From Micromonospora marina (GTDB lineage Bacteria > Actinomycetota > Actinomycetes > Mycobacteriales > Micromonosporaceae), in NCBI RefSeq assembly GCF_900091565.1, contig NZ_FMCV01000009.1, forward strand, positions 120,822 to 184,821: a stretch of 64,000 bases of DNA. Direction: 5' to 3'. Below, piece after piece: positions 17,672-26,138 of this stretch (position 1 is its first letter; each line of letters starts with the position of its first letter). The notes below the pieces were generated by a model. It did no database searches, was not told the DNA's origin, and saw only the letters and a list, made by a program, of their open reading frames with translations. The position numbers and the translations under genes were made by a program.

Positions 17672-19017
17672 GACAGCCTCGCCCGCAGGTAGACGTCCGG
17701 CCGGTAGCCGGGCATCCGCACGTCCCGGGCCACGTCGTCCAGCTCGGCCGCCGCGTCGGCGAGCAGTTCGCGTACGTGCCGGTCCGGCAGCCCGTCGTCG
17801 AAGGCGTCCCGGGCCGCCCGCAACCGGCCCACGCCCCGGACCAACGCCGGGTCGCTGCGCCCGTCGGTGAGCAGCGACAACTCCACCGCCAGCGCGGAGA
17901 GCCCGGCCAGCCGGGCCGGCGTGCCACCGGGACCGACGTCGGCCGGACGGCGGCCGGACCCCCGCACGGTACGGATCGACAGCACCACGAAACCCGCCAC
18001 GCACCCGGCGAAGATCCAGGGCAGCGCCGGCAACGCCACCCGCAGCGGGTCGAACGGCCGGTACGGCAGCGGGCGGTCGAACAGCCCCGCGTACCGCACG
18101 TCGGTGACCTGGGCCAGATACGCGCCGAGCACGTTCTGCTGGGGATAGGCGTAACGGCCGAGCCGCCCGCCGAACTGGGCGTAGAAGCTCGCGGCGGCGA
18201 CCTCGGCGAACGACGCCGCGCCCGGACCGTGGTACTCGATCCAGTCGCCGTACATCACCACCAGCGGCTGATCCGGGGCGAGCCGGTGCAGCGCCGGCCC
18301 GTACGCGGGCAGCGGCTCCCCGTACGGCTGGACGGGCAGCACCACGAACCAGGCGCCGTCCGGGAACGCGGCGACCGCCGCCTTCTCCGGCAGCCGGGGC
18401 AGCGTGGCGCCGGTGCCCACGTACCGGCCGGTGGCGCGCAGCGCGGTGACCACCGGGGCCAGCTCCGGGACGGTCGGTTCCCGCCACCGCAGGTCGTCGC
18501 CGTCCGGCGGGACCGGCTGGTCGTGCAGCGTCGCCAGCAGCGTGAGCAGCGGGCCGGTCACGTCGGCGGTGGCGAACCGGGCCCGCCAGCCCGGCAGGTC
18601 GTCCGGGGAGGCCCCGTACGGGCCACCGCTGACCTCGGTGCCGACGATCCGGATCTCGGCGCTCTCCACGTCCCTCACCCGCCGGCGTTCGGCCTCGTCC
18701 AGACCGGGCGGGGCGACCAGGATGCGGGTAGCCCGGTCACCGATGGCGGCCCGGACCCGTCGCTCGTCCCAGCGCGCGACAGCGCCCGGCAGCCGGACCA
18801 CCGGATCGGCCGCGACCAGCGCGGTCATCTCCTCGACCGAGGGCACGCTCGCGTCGCTCAACTCCCCGGCCGAGCCCTCCGGCAGCGCGGCGGTCGACGG
18901 GGATCGCCCGTAGCTGACCTCCACGCTCTGCCGCTGCGCCACCAGGAACACCACGAGCACCGCCGCCGCGGCGGCCAGCAGCGACCAGCGCAGCAGCTCC
19001 CGGCGTACCCTCGTCAT
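17668..19017 (-). CDS. Membrane protein with large extracytoplasmic domain, unknown function
   Basis: 449 residues from ATG 19017. A transmembrane segment lies at about residues 10-27, followed by ~300 extracytoplasmic residues with Y-G-D-W-I-E-Y-H-G and R-Y-A-Y-P-Q-Q-N motifs. A second transmembrane segment (P-W-I-F-A-G-C-V-A-G-F-V-V-L) lies near residue 340, with a cytoplasmic helical tail after it. It overlaps its upstream neighbour by ATGA and its downstream neighbour by GTGA, so the three are one translational unit. I do not recognise the family. Confidence 0.75.
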   Translation of the reverse strand: MTRVRRELLRWSLLAAAAAVLVVFLVAQRQSVEVSYGRSPSTAALPEGSAGELSDASVPSVEEMTALVAADPVVRLPGAVARWDERRVRAAIGDRATRILVAPPGLDEAERRRVRDVESAEIRIVGTEVSGGPYGASPDDLPGWRARFATADVTGPLLTLLATLHDQPVPPDGDDLRWREPTVPELAPVVTALRATGRYVGTGATLPRLPEKAAVAAFPDGAWFVVLPVQPYGEPLPAYGPALHRLAPDQPLVVMYGDWIEYHGPGAASFAEVAAASFYAQFGGRLGRYAYPQQNVLGAYLAQVTDVRYAGLFDRPLPYRPFDPLRVALPALPWIFAGCVAGFVVLSIRTVRGSGRRPADVGPGGTPARLAGLSALAVELSLLTDGRSDPALVRGVGRLRAARDAFDDGLPDRHVRELLADAAAELDDVARDVRMPGYRPDVYLRARLS

Positions 19018-19319
19018 CGCCCGGCCCGCCACAGCCCGTCGGCGCGGCGGGCGTGCTCAGCCGCCGCGCGGGCCGCGTCGGCGCCGCCGCCCGCGGCGGC
19101 GAGCAGCTCGGCGCGGGCCAGCAGACGCTCGGCCTCCGGCACCGCCGCCGGGGACGCGTCCCGGCTGACCGTGGCGTCGTGGATCGCCGCCCGCGCCGAC
19201 GACCAGGCGACCCGCCGGCCCTCGGCCCGGGCACGGCGCCGGGGCAACGACACGGCGAGGAAGCCGGCGGCCACCGCCATCGCACCCCCGCCCAGCCACT
19301 GCAGCACGCTCGCGGTCAT
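19014..19319 (-). CDS. Small single-pass membrane protein, first gene of the operon
   Basis: 101 residues from ATG 19319. An N-terminal transmembrane helix (G-G-G-A-M-A-V-A-A-G-F-L-A-V) is followed by an R-R-R-A-R-A positive patch and a helical, alanine-rich cytoplasmic part. It overlaps the next gene by ATGA (19014-19017). It is probably an assembly partner of the two larger membrane proteins. Confidence 0.7.
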   Translation of the reverse strand: MTASVLQWLGGGAMAVAAGFLAVSLPRRRARAEGRRVAWSSARAAIHDATVSRDASPAAVPEAERLLARAELLAAAGGGADAARAAAEHARRADGLWRAGR

Positions 19320-19386
19320 GATCTCTGTCTAACGCACCGCCGCCAGCCCCGCGCACCGAGGGCGGCGGCGTACCACCGGCCCGCAC

Positions 19387-19656
19387 CTACGACGACGAGT
19401 AGCCCTCGTTGAAGCCCTCCATGAACCCGCCCGCGAACCCGGAGACGACACATCCGGCGCAGCACAGGATCACCAGCAGCGCCGGTACCATGACCCACAG
19501 GACGATCGCCCACCTGCCCGTCCCCTCGCTCGGCTGCTCCACGAACGCCGGCGGCGGATAGTACGGCTGCTGCGGGTACGGCTGGTGCTGGTACGGCTGC
19601 TGCGGGTACGGCTGCTGTTGGTACGGATCCTGCTGATAGGGATCGTGAGGGTGCAT
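19387..19656 (-). CDS. Small membrane protein with Pro-Tyr-Gln repeats
   Basis: 89 residues from ATG 19656 (the frame is open further upstream but this start fits the repeat). The N-terminal 35 residues are tandem P-Y-Q-Q / P-Y-P-Q-Q repeats. Then comes one transmembrane helix (A-I-V-L-W-V-M-V-P-A-L-L-V-I-L) with three cysteines at its end, and a short G-F-M-E-G-F-N-E-G-Y-S-S-S tail. Such P/Y/Q-rich proteins are common in actinobacteria and are often linked to envelope or cell-division complexes; no specific role can be given. Confidence 0.7.
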   Translation of the reverse strand: MHPHDPYQQDPYQQQPYPQQPYQHQPYPQQPYYPPPAFVEQPSEGTGRWAIVLWVMVPALLVILCCAGCVVSGFAGGFMEGFNEGYSSS

Positions 19657-19732
19657 CCGGCCATCGTGCCCACCGGCCGGGACCACCGGAAGATCCGAAC
19701 GGTCCGCCGACCATGCCGCCACGGCCCTCTCG

Positions 19733-21025
19733 TCACGCCCGGTGGGCATCGAGGTGGGTCAGCACCGTCTGGTTGGCCTCCCAGCCGTCCGGGAACTTCA
19801 CCGGCACGTCCAGGTGCACCCGCTCGGTCGACGGATAGGCGTCGAGCAGCTCACCGATCCCGGCCCGCGCCACCACCACGCAGGCGTGCCGGTGCCGCGA
19901 AGCCAGCACGCACAGCCGCCCCGACTCCAGGTGGAACGCGGTGGCGTCACGTCGCCCGGAGAGCGGGTGCAGCACGACCGTCACGTCGTACTCCCGGCCC
20001 TGGAGCCGGTTGGCGGTGTCCACCGTGATGCCCGCCCCGGCCGCGCCCAGCCGGGACCGGATGGCCGCGACCTGGTCGCGGTGCGCGGCCCCGACGGCGA
20101 TCCGGTCCGCGGTGACCGGCGCACCGCCGGGCGCGGCCTCGCTCACCGCGACCGCGCCGCGCCGCAGCACCCGCAGCGCCAGCTCCGCGCAGGCCGTGGC
20201 CGCTTCTCCATCGGTACGCACGGTGTGCCGGGCGGGCAGCTCGTGCAAGGCCCAGCCGGTGGCGGCGGCCAGTTCGACCGAGGCGTCGTAGGCGTCACCC
20301 ACGCCGGGCTCGGTGAACGTCAGCGCCCGGTCCGCCGGCCCGGTACCGGCGCGGAACCCGGTGAACGGGTAGAACGCGGCGGACACCACCGGGGCGGCCG
20401 AGTCGGGCAGCCGCCACGACACCGGCAGCCGGTGCACCGGCAGCTCCGGGTTGTGCCGCAGCAGCGTGGCCACCGCCGACTGCATCGGATCCCAGGTCAG
20501 CCCGGTCCAGCGGAACGTCTCCACGGTGCTGAACGGATCGAGCTGACCGGGGTCTCCGACGAACAGGGCCCGCTCGAACCGTGCCGCCACGCGCAGCAGC
20601 GCATCGGCGCGCATCTGGTACGCCTCGTCCACGATCGCCCACGGCCAGCTCCCCTCGGTGACAGTGGCCCACTTGGCCGCCGTACCGATGGTGACCGCCG
20701 GGCCACCCAGGTCGGCGACCTTCGCCGCGACCCGGACCGCCGGGTGGCCGGTGACCCGCTCGGTGGGCCGGTAGTCGGTGGCGGAGAGCCGCCCGACGCG
20801 CAACTCCGGCGCCCTGCGGCCGAGCCGGTCGATGAGGTCGTCCACCTGCTCGTTTGTCTGCGCCACGATCATCAGCGGGTCACCGGTCGCGGCGGTCTCG
20901 ACCGCGGCACGGACGACGAGGGTCGACTTCCCGGCGCCGGGAGGCGAGTCCACGACGACGCCGCGGTGCGTGCCGTCGCGCAGATCCCGCAGCACCCGCT
21001 GGATCACCTGCTCCGCTTCGTGCAA
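19733..21025 (-). CDS. Small SF1-type (UvrD/Upf1-like) helicase or AAA ATPase
   Basis: 430 residues if the TTG at 21025 is used. Walker A is S-P-P-G-A-G-K-S-T near residue 30, motif Ia I-V-A-Q-T-N, Walker B A-I-V-D-E-A-Y-Q-M near residue 135, then F-V-G-D-P-G-Q-L-D-P (motif III) and a late T-V-D-T-A-N-R-L-Q-G-R-E (motif V-like). C-terminal motif VI is S-R-H-R-H-A. It lacks the large 1B/2B inserts of UvrD and is short. A 58-bp repeat ends on the start codon, so the true start is uncertain; a GTG eight codons in has a GGAG four bases ahead. A possible functional partner is the Fe-S nuclease at 54625-55695, whose 5' end carries the same repeat. Confidence 0.8.
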   Translation of the reverse strand: MHEAEQVIQRVLRDLRDGTHRGVVVDSPPGAGKSTLVVRAAVETAATGDPLMIVAQTNEQVDDLIDRLGRRAPELRVGRLSATDYRPTERVTGHPAVRVAAKVADLGGPAVTIGTAAKWATVTEGSWPWAIVDEAYQMRADALLRVAARFERALFVGDPGQLDPFSTVETFRWTGLTWDPMQSAVATLLRHNPELPVHRLPVSWRLPDSAAPVVSAAFYPFTGFRAGTGPADRALTFTEPGVGDAYDASVELAAATGWALHELPARHTVRTDGEAATACAELALRVLRRGAVAVSEAAPGGAPVTADRIAVGAAHRDQVAAIRSRLGAAGAGITVDTANRLQGREYDVTVVLHPLSGRRDATAFHLESGRLCVLASRHRHACVVVARAGIGELLDAYPSTERVHLDVPVKFPDGWEANQTVLTHLDAHRA

Positions 21026-21077
21026 GGAAGGGCCCCCTTTTAACGTCTCCGGTAGAGGCGGGGCCCCTTCTTAACAC
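21020..21077 (-). repeat. 58-bp palindromic repeat, copy 1
   Basis: Read on the minus strand it begins GTGTTAAGAAGGGGCCCC, has a central CTCTACCGGAGACGTTAA, and ends GGGGGCCCTTCCTTGCAC. The ends are partly inverted (GTGT...AAGGGCCC). Two more copies of the same length are at 55704 and 56600. The final CTTGCAC differs from CTTACAC of the other copies by one base, and that change creates the TTG start of the helicase. Confidence 0.9.
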
Positions 21078-21180
21078 GCCCCCGGGCAGGACCGCGCGGC
21101 GACGCCAGGCAGATCACCACCCATCGATCACCTTGCGCCCGGCTGCCACACTCCCGGCCAGGGACGACGGGGGAATCGCA

Positions 21181-21739
21181 GGCGGGACGACGGACCTTCA
21201 CCGGCTGCTGCCCTGGGCGGAGATCGAACACCTGGTCCTGTACCAGCCGCCTCCGGTGCTGGCCGGCAAGCGGATGCCGTCGCCGTTGCCGCTGCTCGTG
21301 CCCGCACCCGGGTCGACGCTCGACCGCCCGCTGACCCACCGCAGCCCGTTGGACGACCGGCCCTGCCTGCTCCTGCTCGAACTGCACGACGTCCGGGAGA
21401 AGACGGACCAGGTGGCCGACGCCCTCGCCCGGTACGGCGGCAGCCGTTTCACCGACCATCGCCAGCTCGTCCGGCAGCGTTTCGACTCAGCCCAGTTCCC
21501 GATCGAAGCGCGCGGATACGACCGGACTGCCGTCGATGCCCTCGCGCAGAAGGGCCGGGAGGCGCTGCGGTCGGAGGATTTCCTGGGGCGCCTGAGTGCG
21601 AAGGCAGAGGTGGAACTCGCCCCTGGCCGAGTTGCCGCTCGTCGCGCACGATTACGACCGCCTCCGGGTCGACGCGTTCCTGCGGGACCTGCCCGCCGCG
21701 TCGGGACGGCCCGAGAAGGGCGAGGAGGAGCCCGGCTGA
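21181..21739 (+). pseudogene. Frameshifted gene of unknown function
   Basis: Coding-like sequence starts near T-D-L-H-R-L-L-P-W-A-E-I-E-H and continues with strong codon bias to about 21622. There the frame must shift by one base to continue as L-A-E-L-P-L-V-A-H-D-Y-D-R-L up to TGA 21737-21739. No ATG or GTG with a ribosome site is visible at the N-terminus. It is either a broken gene or one sequencing error in an unrecognised ~185-residue protein. Confidence 0.5.
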
Positions 21740-21771
21740 GGTGTCCGCACCCACCTACGGTCTCGTACCGC

Positions 21772-22599
21772 CTAGGGTTTGCGGGCGAGCAGGCCGACGA
21801 AGGTGTGGTAGGTGTCGGTCTGCTGCGGGGCGGGGGCGTCCGGGTCCGGACGCCACTCGGCCAGCGGCACCAGGCCCGGCTCCAGCAGCGTCAGCCCGTC
21901 GGCGAACGCGAGAATCTCCTCATCGGTACGCCAGCGGCCGGTGCCGAGCGACTCGTTGAACACCCGCTCGACCTCGCGGGCCTTGCGGGAGCCCTCCGGA
22001 TCCCGCTCTCCCGGGTCACGGAAGTGCGAGATCGCGACGTAACTGCCGGACGGCATCGCATCGATCAGCGCCGCCGCGACCGATCGCGGGTCCTCGTCGT
22101 CGCCGAGGTGGTGCAGGATCGCGAACAGCAGCAGCCCGATCGGGCGGTCGAAGTCGAGGAACCGGCGCACGTCCGGGTCGTTGAGGATCTCCTCCGGTTC
22201 CCGCACGTCGGCCTGGATCACCGTCGCGGTGCCCTCCGCGGCGAGCAGCGCCCGCCCGTGCGCCAGGACGATCGGGTCGTTGTCCACGTACACCACCCGG
22301 GCGGCCGGGTTGTGCTCGACGGCGACCTCGTGCACGTTGCCCTGGGTCGGCAGCCCCGACCCGACGTCGAGGAACTGGTCGATGCCCGCCTCGGTCACGA
22401 GGTGACGGATCACCCGGCGCAGGAACGCCCGGTTCGCCTGACCGGCGGCCGGTCCGTCCGGCGTGATCCGCAGCGCGTGCTCGGCGACCCTCCGGTCGAC
22501 CTCGAAGTTGTCCTTGCCGCCCAGGAAGTAGTCGTAGACCCGGGCCACGCTGGGAACGGTGACGTCGATTCCGGGCGGTGCGGCCTTGTCTCGGGTCAC
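21772..22599 (-). CDS. SAM-dependent methyltransferase of the actinobacterial DUF574 (PF04672) type
   Basis: 275 residues from GTG 22599, with GGAG AAGCCT upstream. Family markers: an early S-V-A-R-V-Y-D-Y-F-L-G-G-K-D-N-F, the SAM motif F-L-D-V-G-S-G-L-P-T, Y-V-D-N-D-P and a later L-L-F-A-I-L-H-H-L. This family is large in Streptomyces and Micromonospora and often sits next to XRE regulators; substrates are mostly unknown. Confidence 0.88.
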   Translation of the reverse strand: MTRDKAAPPGIDVTVPSVARVYDYFLGGKDNFEVDRRVAEHALRITPDGPAAGQANRAFLRRVIRHLVTEAGIDQFLDVGSGLPTQGNVHEVAVEHNPAARVVYVDNDPIVLAHGRALLAAEGTATVIQADVREPEEILNDPDVRRFLDFDRPIGLLLFAILHHLGDDEDPRSVAAALIDAMPSGSYVAISHFRDPGERDPEGSRKAREVERVFNESLGTGRWRTDEEILAFADGLTLLEPGLVPLAEWRPDPDAPAPQQTDTYHTFVGLLARKP

Positions 22600-22740
22600 A
22601 GGCTTCTCCAGAGTCCGTGGGCGGTTCCGGGTGTTTTCGGGGGAGTGTAGCGACCGTACGGTGTGGATCGTCGCCCTGCTTGGAACCGCTCCCATCGGAC
22701 CGGCCCGTCACCCGGACGCTCATCGACCGACACGCCGAAG

Positions 22741-22995
22741 TCATCGTGGCTCCGTCGCCCCGCACGACCCGCCGTGACCATCCCGATGGCCGCAGCGCCC
22801 GCCGCCGGGCAGCCGTACGTCACACCAGACCCGGTACCGCAGGTGCTGGGCGTCCTCCTCGCTGAGCGTCGTCTCGCCGAAGTCGACTGCGTCCAGGTGC
22901 CCGAGCGACCGGGCGAGCGCGGCGGCCAGTTCGGCGGCGACGTCCCGGCAGGTCAGCGTGGTCGGCAGGTGAATGATCCAGCGCGGCTCAGTCAT
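22741..22995 (-). CDS. Small 84-residue protein, regulator-associated cassette
   Basis: ATG 22995 lies eight bases inside the end of the upstream gene. The sequence begins M-T-E-P-R-W-I-I-H-L-P-T-T-L-T and ends with C-G-H-R-D-G-H-G-G-S-C, a short Cys/His cluster that may hold zinc. It is the last of three small overlapping genes facing an XRE/TPR regulator. Function unknown. Confidence 0.6.
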   Translation of the reverse strand: MTEPRWIIHLPTTLTCRDVAAELAAALARSLGHLDAVDFGETTLSEEDAQHLRYRVWCDVRLPGGGRCGHRDGHGGSCGATEPR

Positions 22996-23230
22996 CGTGG
23001 CCGCGTCGCCGGCAGCCGTTGTGGCGGGACTGCCACTGGCGCAGCGCCTGGCGGACCCGCTCCGACTCGGTGCGCGCAGTGGTCAGCTCCCGGTGCAGCC
23101 GGTCCATCTCGTCGGCGACCCGGCGCAGGTAGTCGTGCACCTGCGCCGGGTCCAGCCCGCGCCAGCGGGTGTCGAACACGGCGCTGCGCACCTGGTACGC
23201 CTGCACCCGCTCCCTGGTCACCCAGATCAC
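22988..23230 (-). CDS. Small DivIVA-like coiled-coil protein
   Basis: 80 residues from GTG 23230, overlapping the upstream stop by GTGA. The N-terminus (V-R-S-A-V-F-D-T-R-W-R-G-L-D-P-A-Q-V-H) matches the start of DivIVA-type domains. It is followed by a heptad-rich helix (V-A-D-E-M-D-R-L-H-R-E-L) and a basic tail. It is too short for a cell-division DivIVA and probably serves as a dimerising accessory protein. Middle gene of the small-gene operon. Confidence 0.65.
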   Translation of the reverse strand: MIWVTRERVQAYQVRSAVFDTRWRGLDPAQVHDYLRRVADEMDRLHRELTTARTESERVRQALRQWQSRHNGCRRRGHDD

Positions 23231-23448
23231 GGGACCACCACCACGGCCCCGTCGGGCAGCCCGGCCGCGGCGGGCGTCGCCCTCCCCCACCGGGCCAGCC
23301 GGCAGGGGTACGGGACGCGCTCGCTGCGGCACAGCGGCCCCTGCGGCCAGTGCTCGGGCACGTGTACGCGCACGGCCAGCGCGGCGACGAGCAGCTCCTC
23401 GTCGGTGACCGGGGTGTGGACGGGGAAGTCGGCGAGTACGGCGGACAT
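23227..23448 (-). CDS. Small 73-residue protein, first gene of regulator-linked operon
   Basis: ATG 23448 has a strong GGAGGTGCC site. The protein begins M-S-A-V-L-A-D-F-P-V-H-T-P-V-T-D-E-E-L-L and contains two cysteines (L-C-R-S-E-R, Y-P-C-R-L). No domain is recognised. It overlaps the DivIVA-like gene by GTGA and is transcribed away from the XRE regulator at 23762. Confidence 0.6.
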   Translation of the reverse strand: MSAVLADFPVHTPVTDEELLVAALAVRVHVPEHWPQGPLCRSERVPYPCRLARWGRATPAAAGLPDGAVVVVP

Positions 23449-23761
23449 CGGCAGGCACCTCCGGGGTCGGGTCTGGTGAAGTGGCGCCGGGGCGGGCGGG
23501 GTCGGCGGGAGCCCGCGATCGGGGGACGCGGTGCCGCCGGAGCCCGGCACCCGCCCCGGGCCATGCGCCGACCTTCAGTCCTTCTCGGCAGGAAGTGCAT
23601 GCCCCGATGATCGTGGCCGGCATGCACACGCCGCATACGCTCGGTCATCGCCACGGAACACCGGGCGATATGCACGGTGCGTATACCGGGCCGCTCCGGC
23701 AAGGGTTGAATGGCTAGGCTCGACTTCGGACACAGGTTCTCCGCGAACGGCGAGGTTGCCG
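23449..23761. promoter_or_regulatory. Divergent control region with a near-palindrome at 23668-23684
   Basis: This is the 313-bp gap between the small-gene operon and the XRE regulator; no gene is supported in it. At 23668-23684 ATATGCAC and GTGCGTAT flank one G (one mismatch), and GCATACG-like half-sites occur near 23634. This is a plausible binding site for the XRE protein. Confidence 0.4.
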
Positions 23762-25198
23762 GTGACACCTGCGAACTGCCCCCGCTGCGGCGGCCGCCTG
23801 GCGCGCGACAACGACACGGGACGCTGCGCGCCCTGCCAGGCCGCCGAACGCGACCGCCTCAGCACGCCGCCCGCCGTACCCGACTCGTTCTGGGACCATG
23901 AACCGGTACGGACGGCGCTGGTGCGGCGGCATCTCGGGCAGGTGATCCGGGCGTACCGGCACCACCCGTACCACGGGCGGAGCCCGCTGCCGCAGAGCAT
24001 CGTCGCGGGGTGGCTGGGGATCACGCAGGCGCAGTTGAGCCGGATCGAGAACGGGCCAGCCCTGGTGCATCTCGATCGGCTGGCGCACTGGGCGACAGTG
24101 CTCCGCGTCCCGCCGAGGTCTCTCTGGTTTGCAGTCGGTCCAGGCTTCCCGGCCGGTGCTCCGGCCGACGGGATCCGCGCGACACCGGACCTGGGCCGGC
24201 GAACCCTCCTGGCCGGCATCGCAGCGGTGTCGGCCGGAGCCGGGCTGGTCGGGGGCGCTGAGCAGCCCCGGCCCCGTTGTCTCGGCAGCGCGGACGTTTC
24301 TCGGCTGAACGCGATCCTGGAGCTCTACCGGTCGGTCGACTACGAATGCGGTGGTGGCCTGCTCTATCGCGAGGTCGCGCGGTTCGCGGAGTCGGTGTAC
24401 AGAATGCTCGACTGGTCGCACGCGCCCGGGCTGACACCCCGCCTGGTCGCGGCGGTCGCGGCGGCGCGTCAGTTGGCCGGCTGGACCGCGCTGGACGCCG
24501 GCCGGCACGCGGACGCTCAGCGGCATTTCGCCGCTGGCGAGCGGGCCGCGATGTCCGCTGACGATGCCCCGCTGGCCGCCCTGATCCGCTACTCGCAGGC
24601 CAAGCAGCTACAACACCTTCGGCACAACGAGGATGCTCTGGCCGCGCTGAGGCTGGCCCACTCAGAGTTGGGCTCGCGGGCAACCCCGGCGGTGCGGGCG
24701 CTGCTCTGGGGCGCGGAGGCCGCCTCGACAGCCGCACTCGGCGACCACCGGAGCGCCCTGACCCTCCTCGGTCGGGCGACTGATCAGTTCGAACGTGTGG
24801 ATCCCGAGCGTGAGCCGACCTGGATGGCCTTCTACGACCGTGGCGAACTGCTAGCCCAGTACGGTCGCGTCTACCGCGACATGGCCCGGCAGGCCGGAAC
24901 GCACGCGACACAGGCGGTGCGCAGCGTCGAAGAGGCGATCGTCGCCTTCGGCCCGGCGAACGTCCGCAGCATGGTCCTGAACGAGGTCGGCTTGTGCAGC
25001 GCGCTCTTCCTCACCGATGAGCCCGAGCGGGCGGTCGCTGTCGGCATGCGCGTGGTCGAGAAGTCTCGTGCGTTGAGTTCCCGTCGAGTGGTCGATCGAG
25101 TGGTCAATCTGCGCCGTGATCTCGGCCGGCACCGCCACCTTCCCGTCGTTGCCGGATTCGAACGGACGCTCACCGTACGAGCTGCGGCCACGGTATGA
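23762..25198 (+). CDS. XRE-family regulator with zinc-ribbon start and TPR-like C-terminus
   Basis: 478 residues from GTG 23762, GAGG seven bases upstream. Residues 1-30 form a C-P-R-C ... C-A-P-C zinc ribbon. A Cro/C1-type helix-turn-helix follows at about 75-110 (V-A-G-W-L-G-I-T-Q-A-Q-L-S-R-I-E-N). A hydrophobic segment (L-L-A-G-I-A-A-V-S-A-G-A-G-L-V) near residue 155 is followed by ~300 residues of helical repeats like those of Streptomyces XRE/TPR regulators. It faces the small-gene operon and is followed by an overlapping kinase-like gene. The signal is unknown. Confidence 0.85.
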   Translation: MTPANCPRCGGRLARDNDTGRCAPCQAAERDRLSTPPAVPDSFWDHEPVRTALVRRHLGQVIRAYRHHPYHGRSPLPQSIVAGWLGITQAQLSRIENGPALVHLDRLAHWATVLRVPPRSLWFAVGPGFPAGAPADGIRATPDLGRRTLLAGIAAVSAGAGLVGGAEQPRPRCLGSADVSRLNAILELYRSVDYECGGGLLYREVARFAESVYRMLDWSHAPGLTPRLVAAVAAARQLAGWTALDAGRHADAQRHFAAGERAAMSADDAPLAALIRYSQAKQLQHLRHNEDALAALRLAHSELGSRATPAVRALLWGAEAASTAALGDHRSALTLLGRATDQFERVDPEREPTWMAFYDRGELLAQYGRVYRDMARQAGTHATQAVRSVEEAIVAFGPANVRSMVLNEVGLCSALFLTDEPERAVAVGMRVVEKSRALSSRRVVDRVVNLRRDLGRHRHLPVVAGFERTLTVRAAATV

Positions 25199-26094
25199 GC
25201 GGGCGGTTCTCGGAAGAGGCGATGACCCGAGCAATGCGGGAGATCGCCAGCGGACTTGAGGCGTCGACCGAGGATGCCCGCCTCCTGCGGCTGACCAACA
25301 ACGCCGTGTTCGCGTTGCCCGCATCCGGGCTCGTCATCCGGATCGCACGAACGCACCGACTTCGGGACCGGGTGCAGAAGGTCGTTCGACTGGCGCAATG
25401 GTTCGCCCAACTGGGGGCGCCCACGATCCGGCTGGCGCCTGGCGTGACGCAGCCGGTTGCGGTCGGTGACTTGGCGGCCTCGGTGTGGACCTATGTGCCA
25501 CCCACCGCCCCTGCTCCGACGGTGGATGACCTCGGCTCGGCGCTGCGGCGGTTTCATGCGCTCGAACCCCCACTCTTCCCGCTGGCAAGCTGGGATCCGA
25601 TCGGGGACGCGCGCCGACGCCTGGCGGATGCCGACGGGTTGAGCGCAGAGGACCACGACTACCTGGCCGCGTGGTGCGACCGCTTGGAGCCGCGGGTAGC
25701 CGACCTCAACCAACGCGTCGAGCAGTCGCTCATCCACGGGGACGCGCACGTCGGCAACCTGCTCCGGGATGCTTTGGGCGGCATCCTGCTCTGCGACTTC
25801 GACGCTACCTGTCTCGGGCCCTGGCAGGTGGACCTGGCAGCGGTTGCCGTGGGCGAGGCCCGCTTCGGGACCAGTGGGTCGCATCGTGCGCTCGCCGAAG
25901 CCTACGGGTACGACGTGACGTCCGACCGCGACTGGCCGCTTCTACGGGAAGCGCGCGAGCTCAAGATGATCGCTGCCGCCACGCCGCTTCTCGCGAGTTC
26001 GGCGAGCGTGGCGGCCGAATTCGCCAACCGAATGACGTCGGTCGCACAGGGCGACCACGGTCGACGTTGGAAACCGTTCGCTGATCTCGTCTGA
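25195..26094 (+). CDS. Phosphotransferase (APH/choline kinase-like)
   Basis: 299 residues, ATG 25195 overlapping the regulator stop by ATGA. The kinase core has S-L-I-H-G-D-A-H-V-G-N-L-L (catalytic aspartate) and L-L-C-D-F-D-A-T in place of the usual I-D-W metal motif. The N-lobe has L-T-N-N-A-V-F-A-L. The coupling with an XRE/TPR regulator suggests a control or resistance function rather than primary metabolism. Substrate unknown. Confidence 0.85.
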   Translation: MSGRFSEEAMTRAMREIASGLEASTEDARLLRLTNNAVFALPASGLVIRIARTHRLRDRVQKVVRLAQWFAQLGAPTIRLAPGVTQPVAVGDLAASVWTYVPPTAPAPTVDDLGSALRRFHALEPPLFPLASWDPIGDARRRLADADGLSAEDHDYLAAWCDRLEPRVADLNQRVEQSLIHGDAHVGNLLRDALGGILLCDFDATCLGPWQVDLAAVAVGEARFGTSGSHRALAEAYGYDVTSDRDWPLLREARELKMIAAATPLLASSASVAAEFANRMTSVAQGDHGRRWKPFADLV

Positions 26095-26138
26095 GAGTCC
26101 CCGGACGGGCAACTGCTGCCCGGTGGGATCCTGTCCTC

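Noticed and set aside
19560..19660. CRISPR-like short tandem repeats (TACGGCTGCTG units)
   Set aside because: The repeats encode Pro-Tyr-Gln units in a membrane protein and have no spacers.
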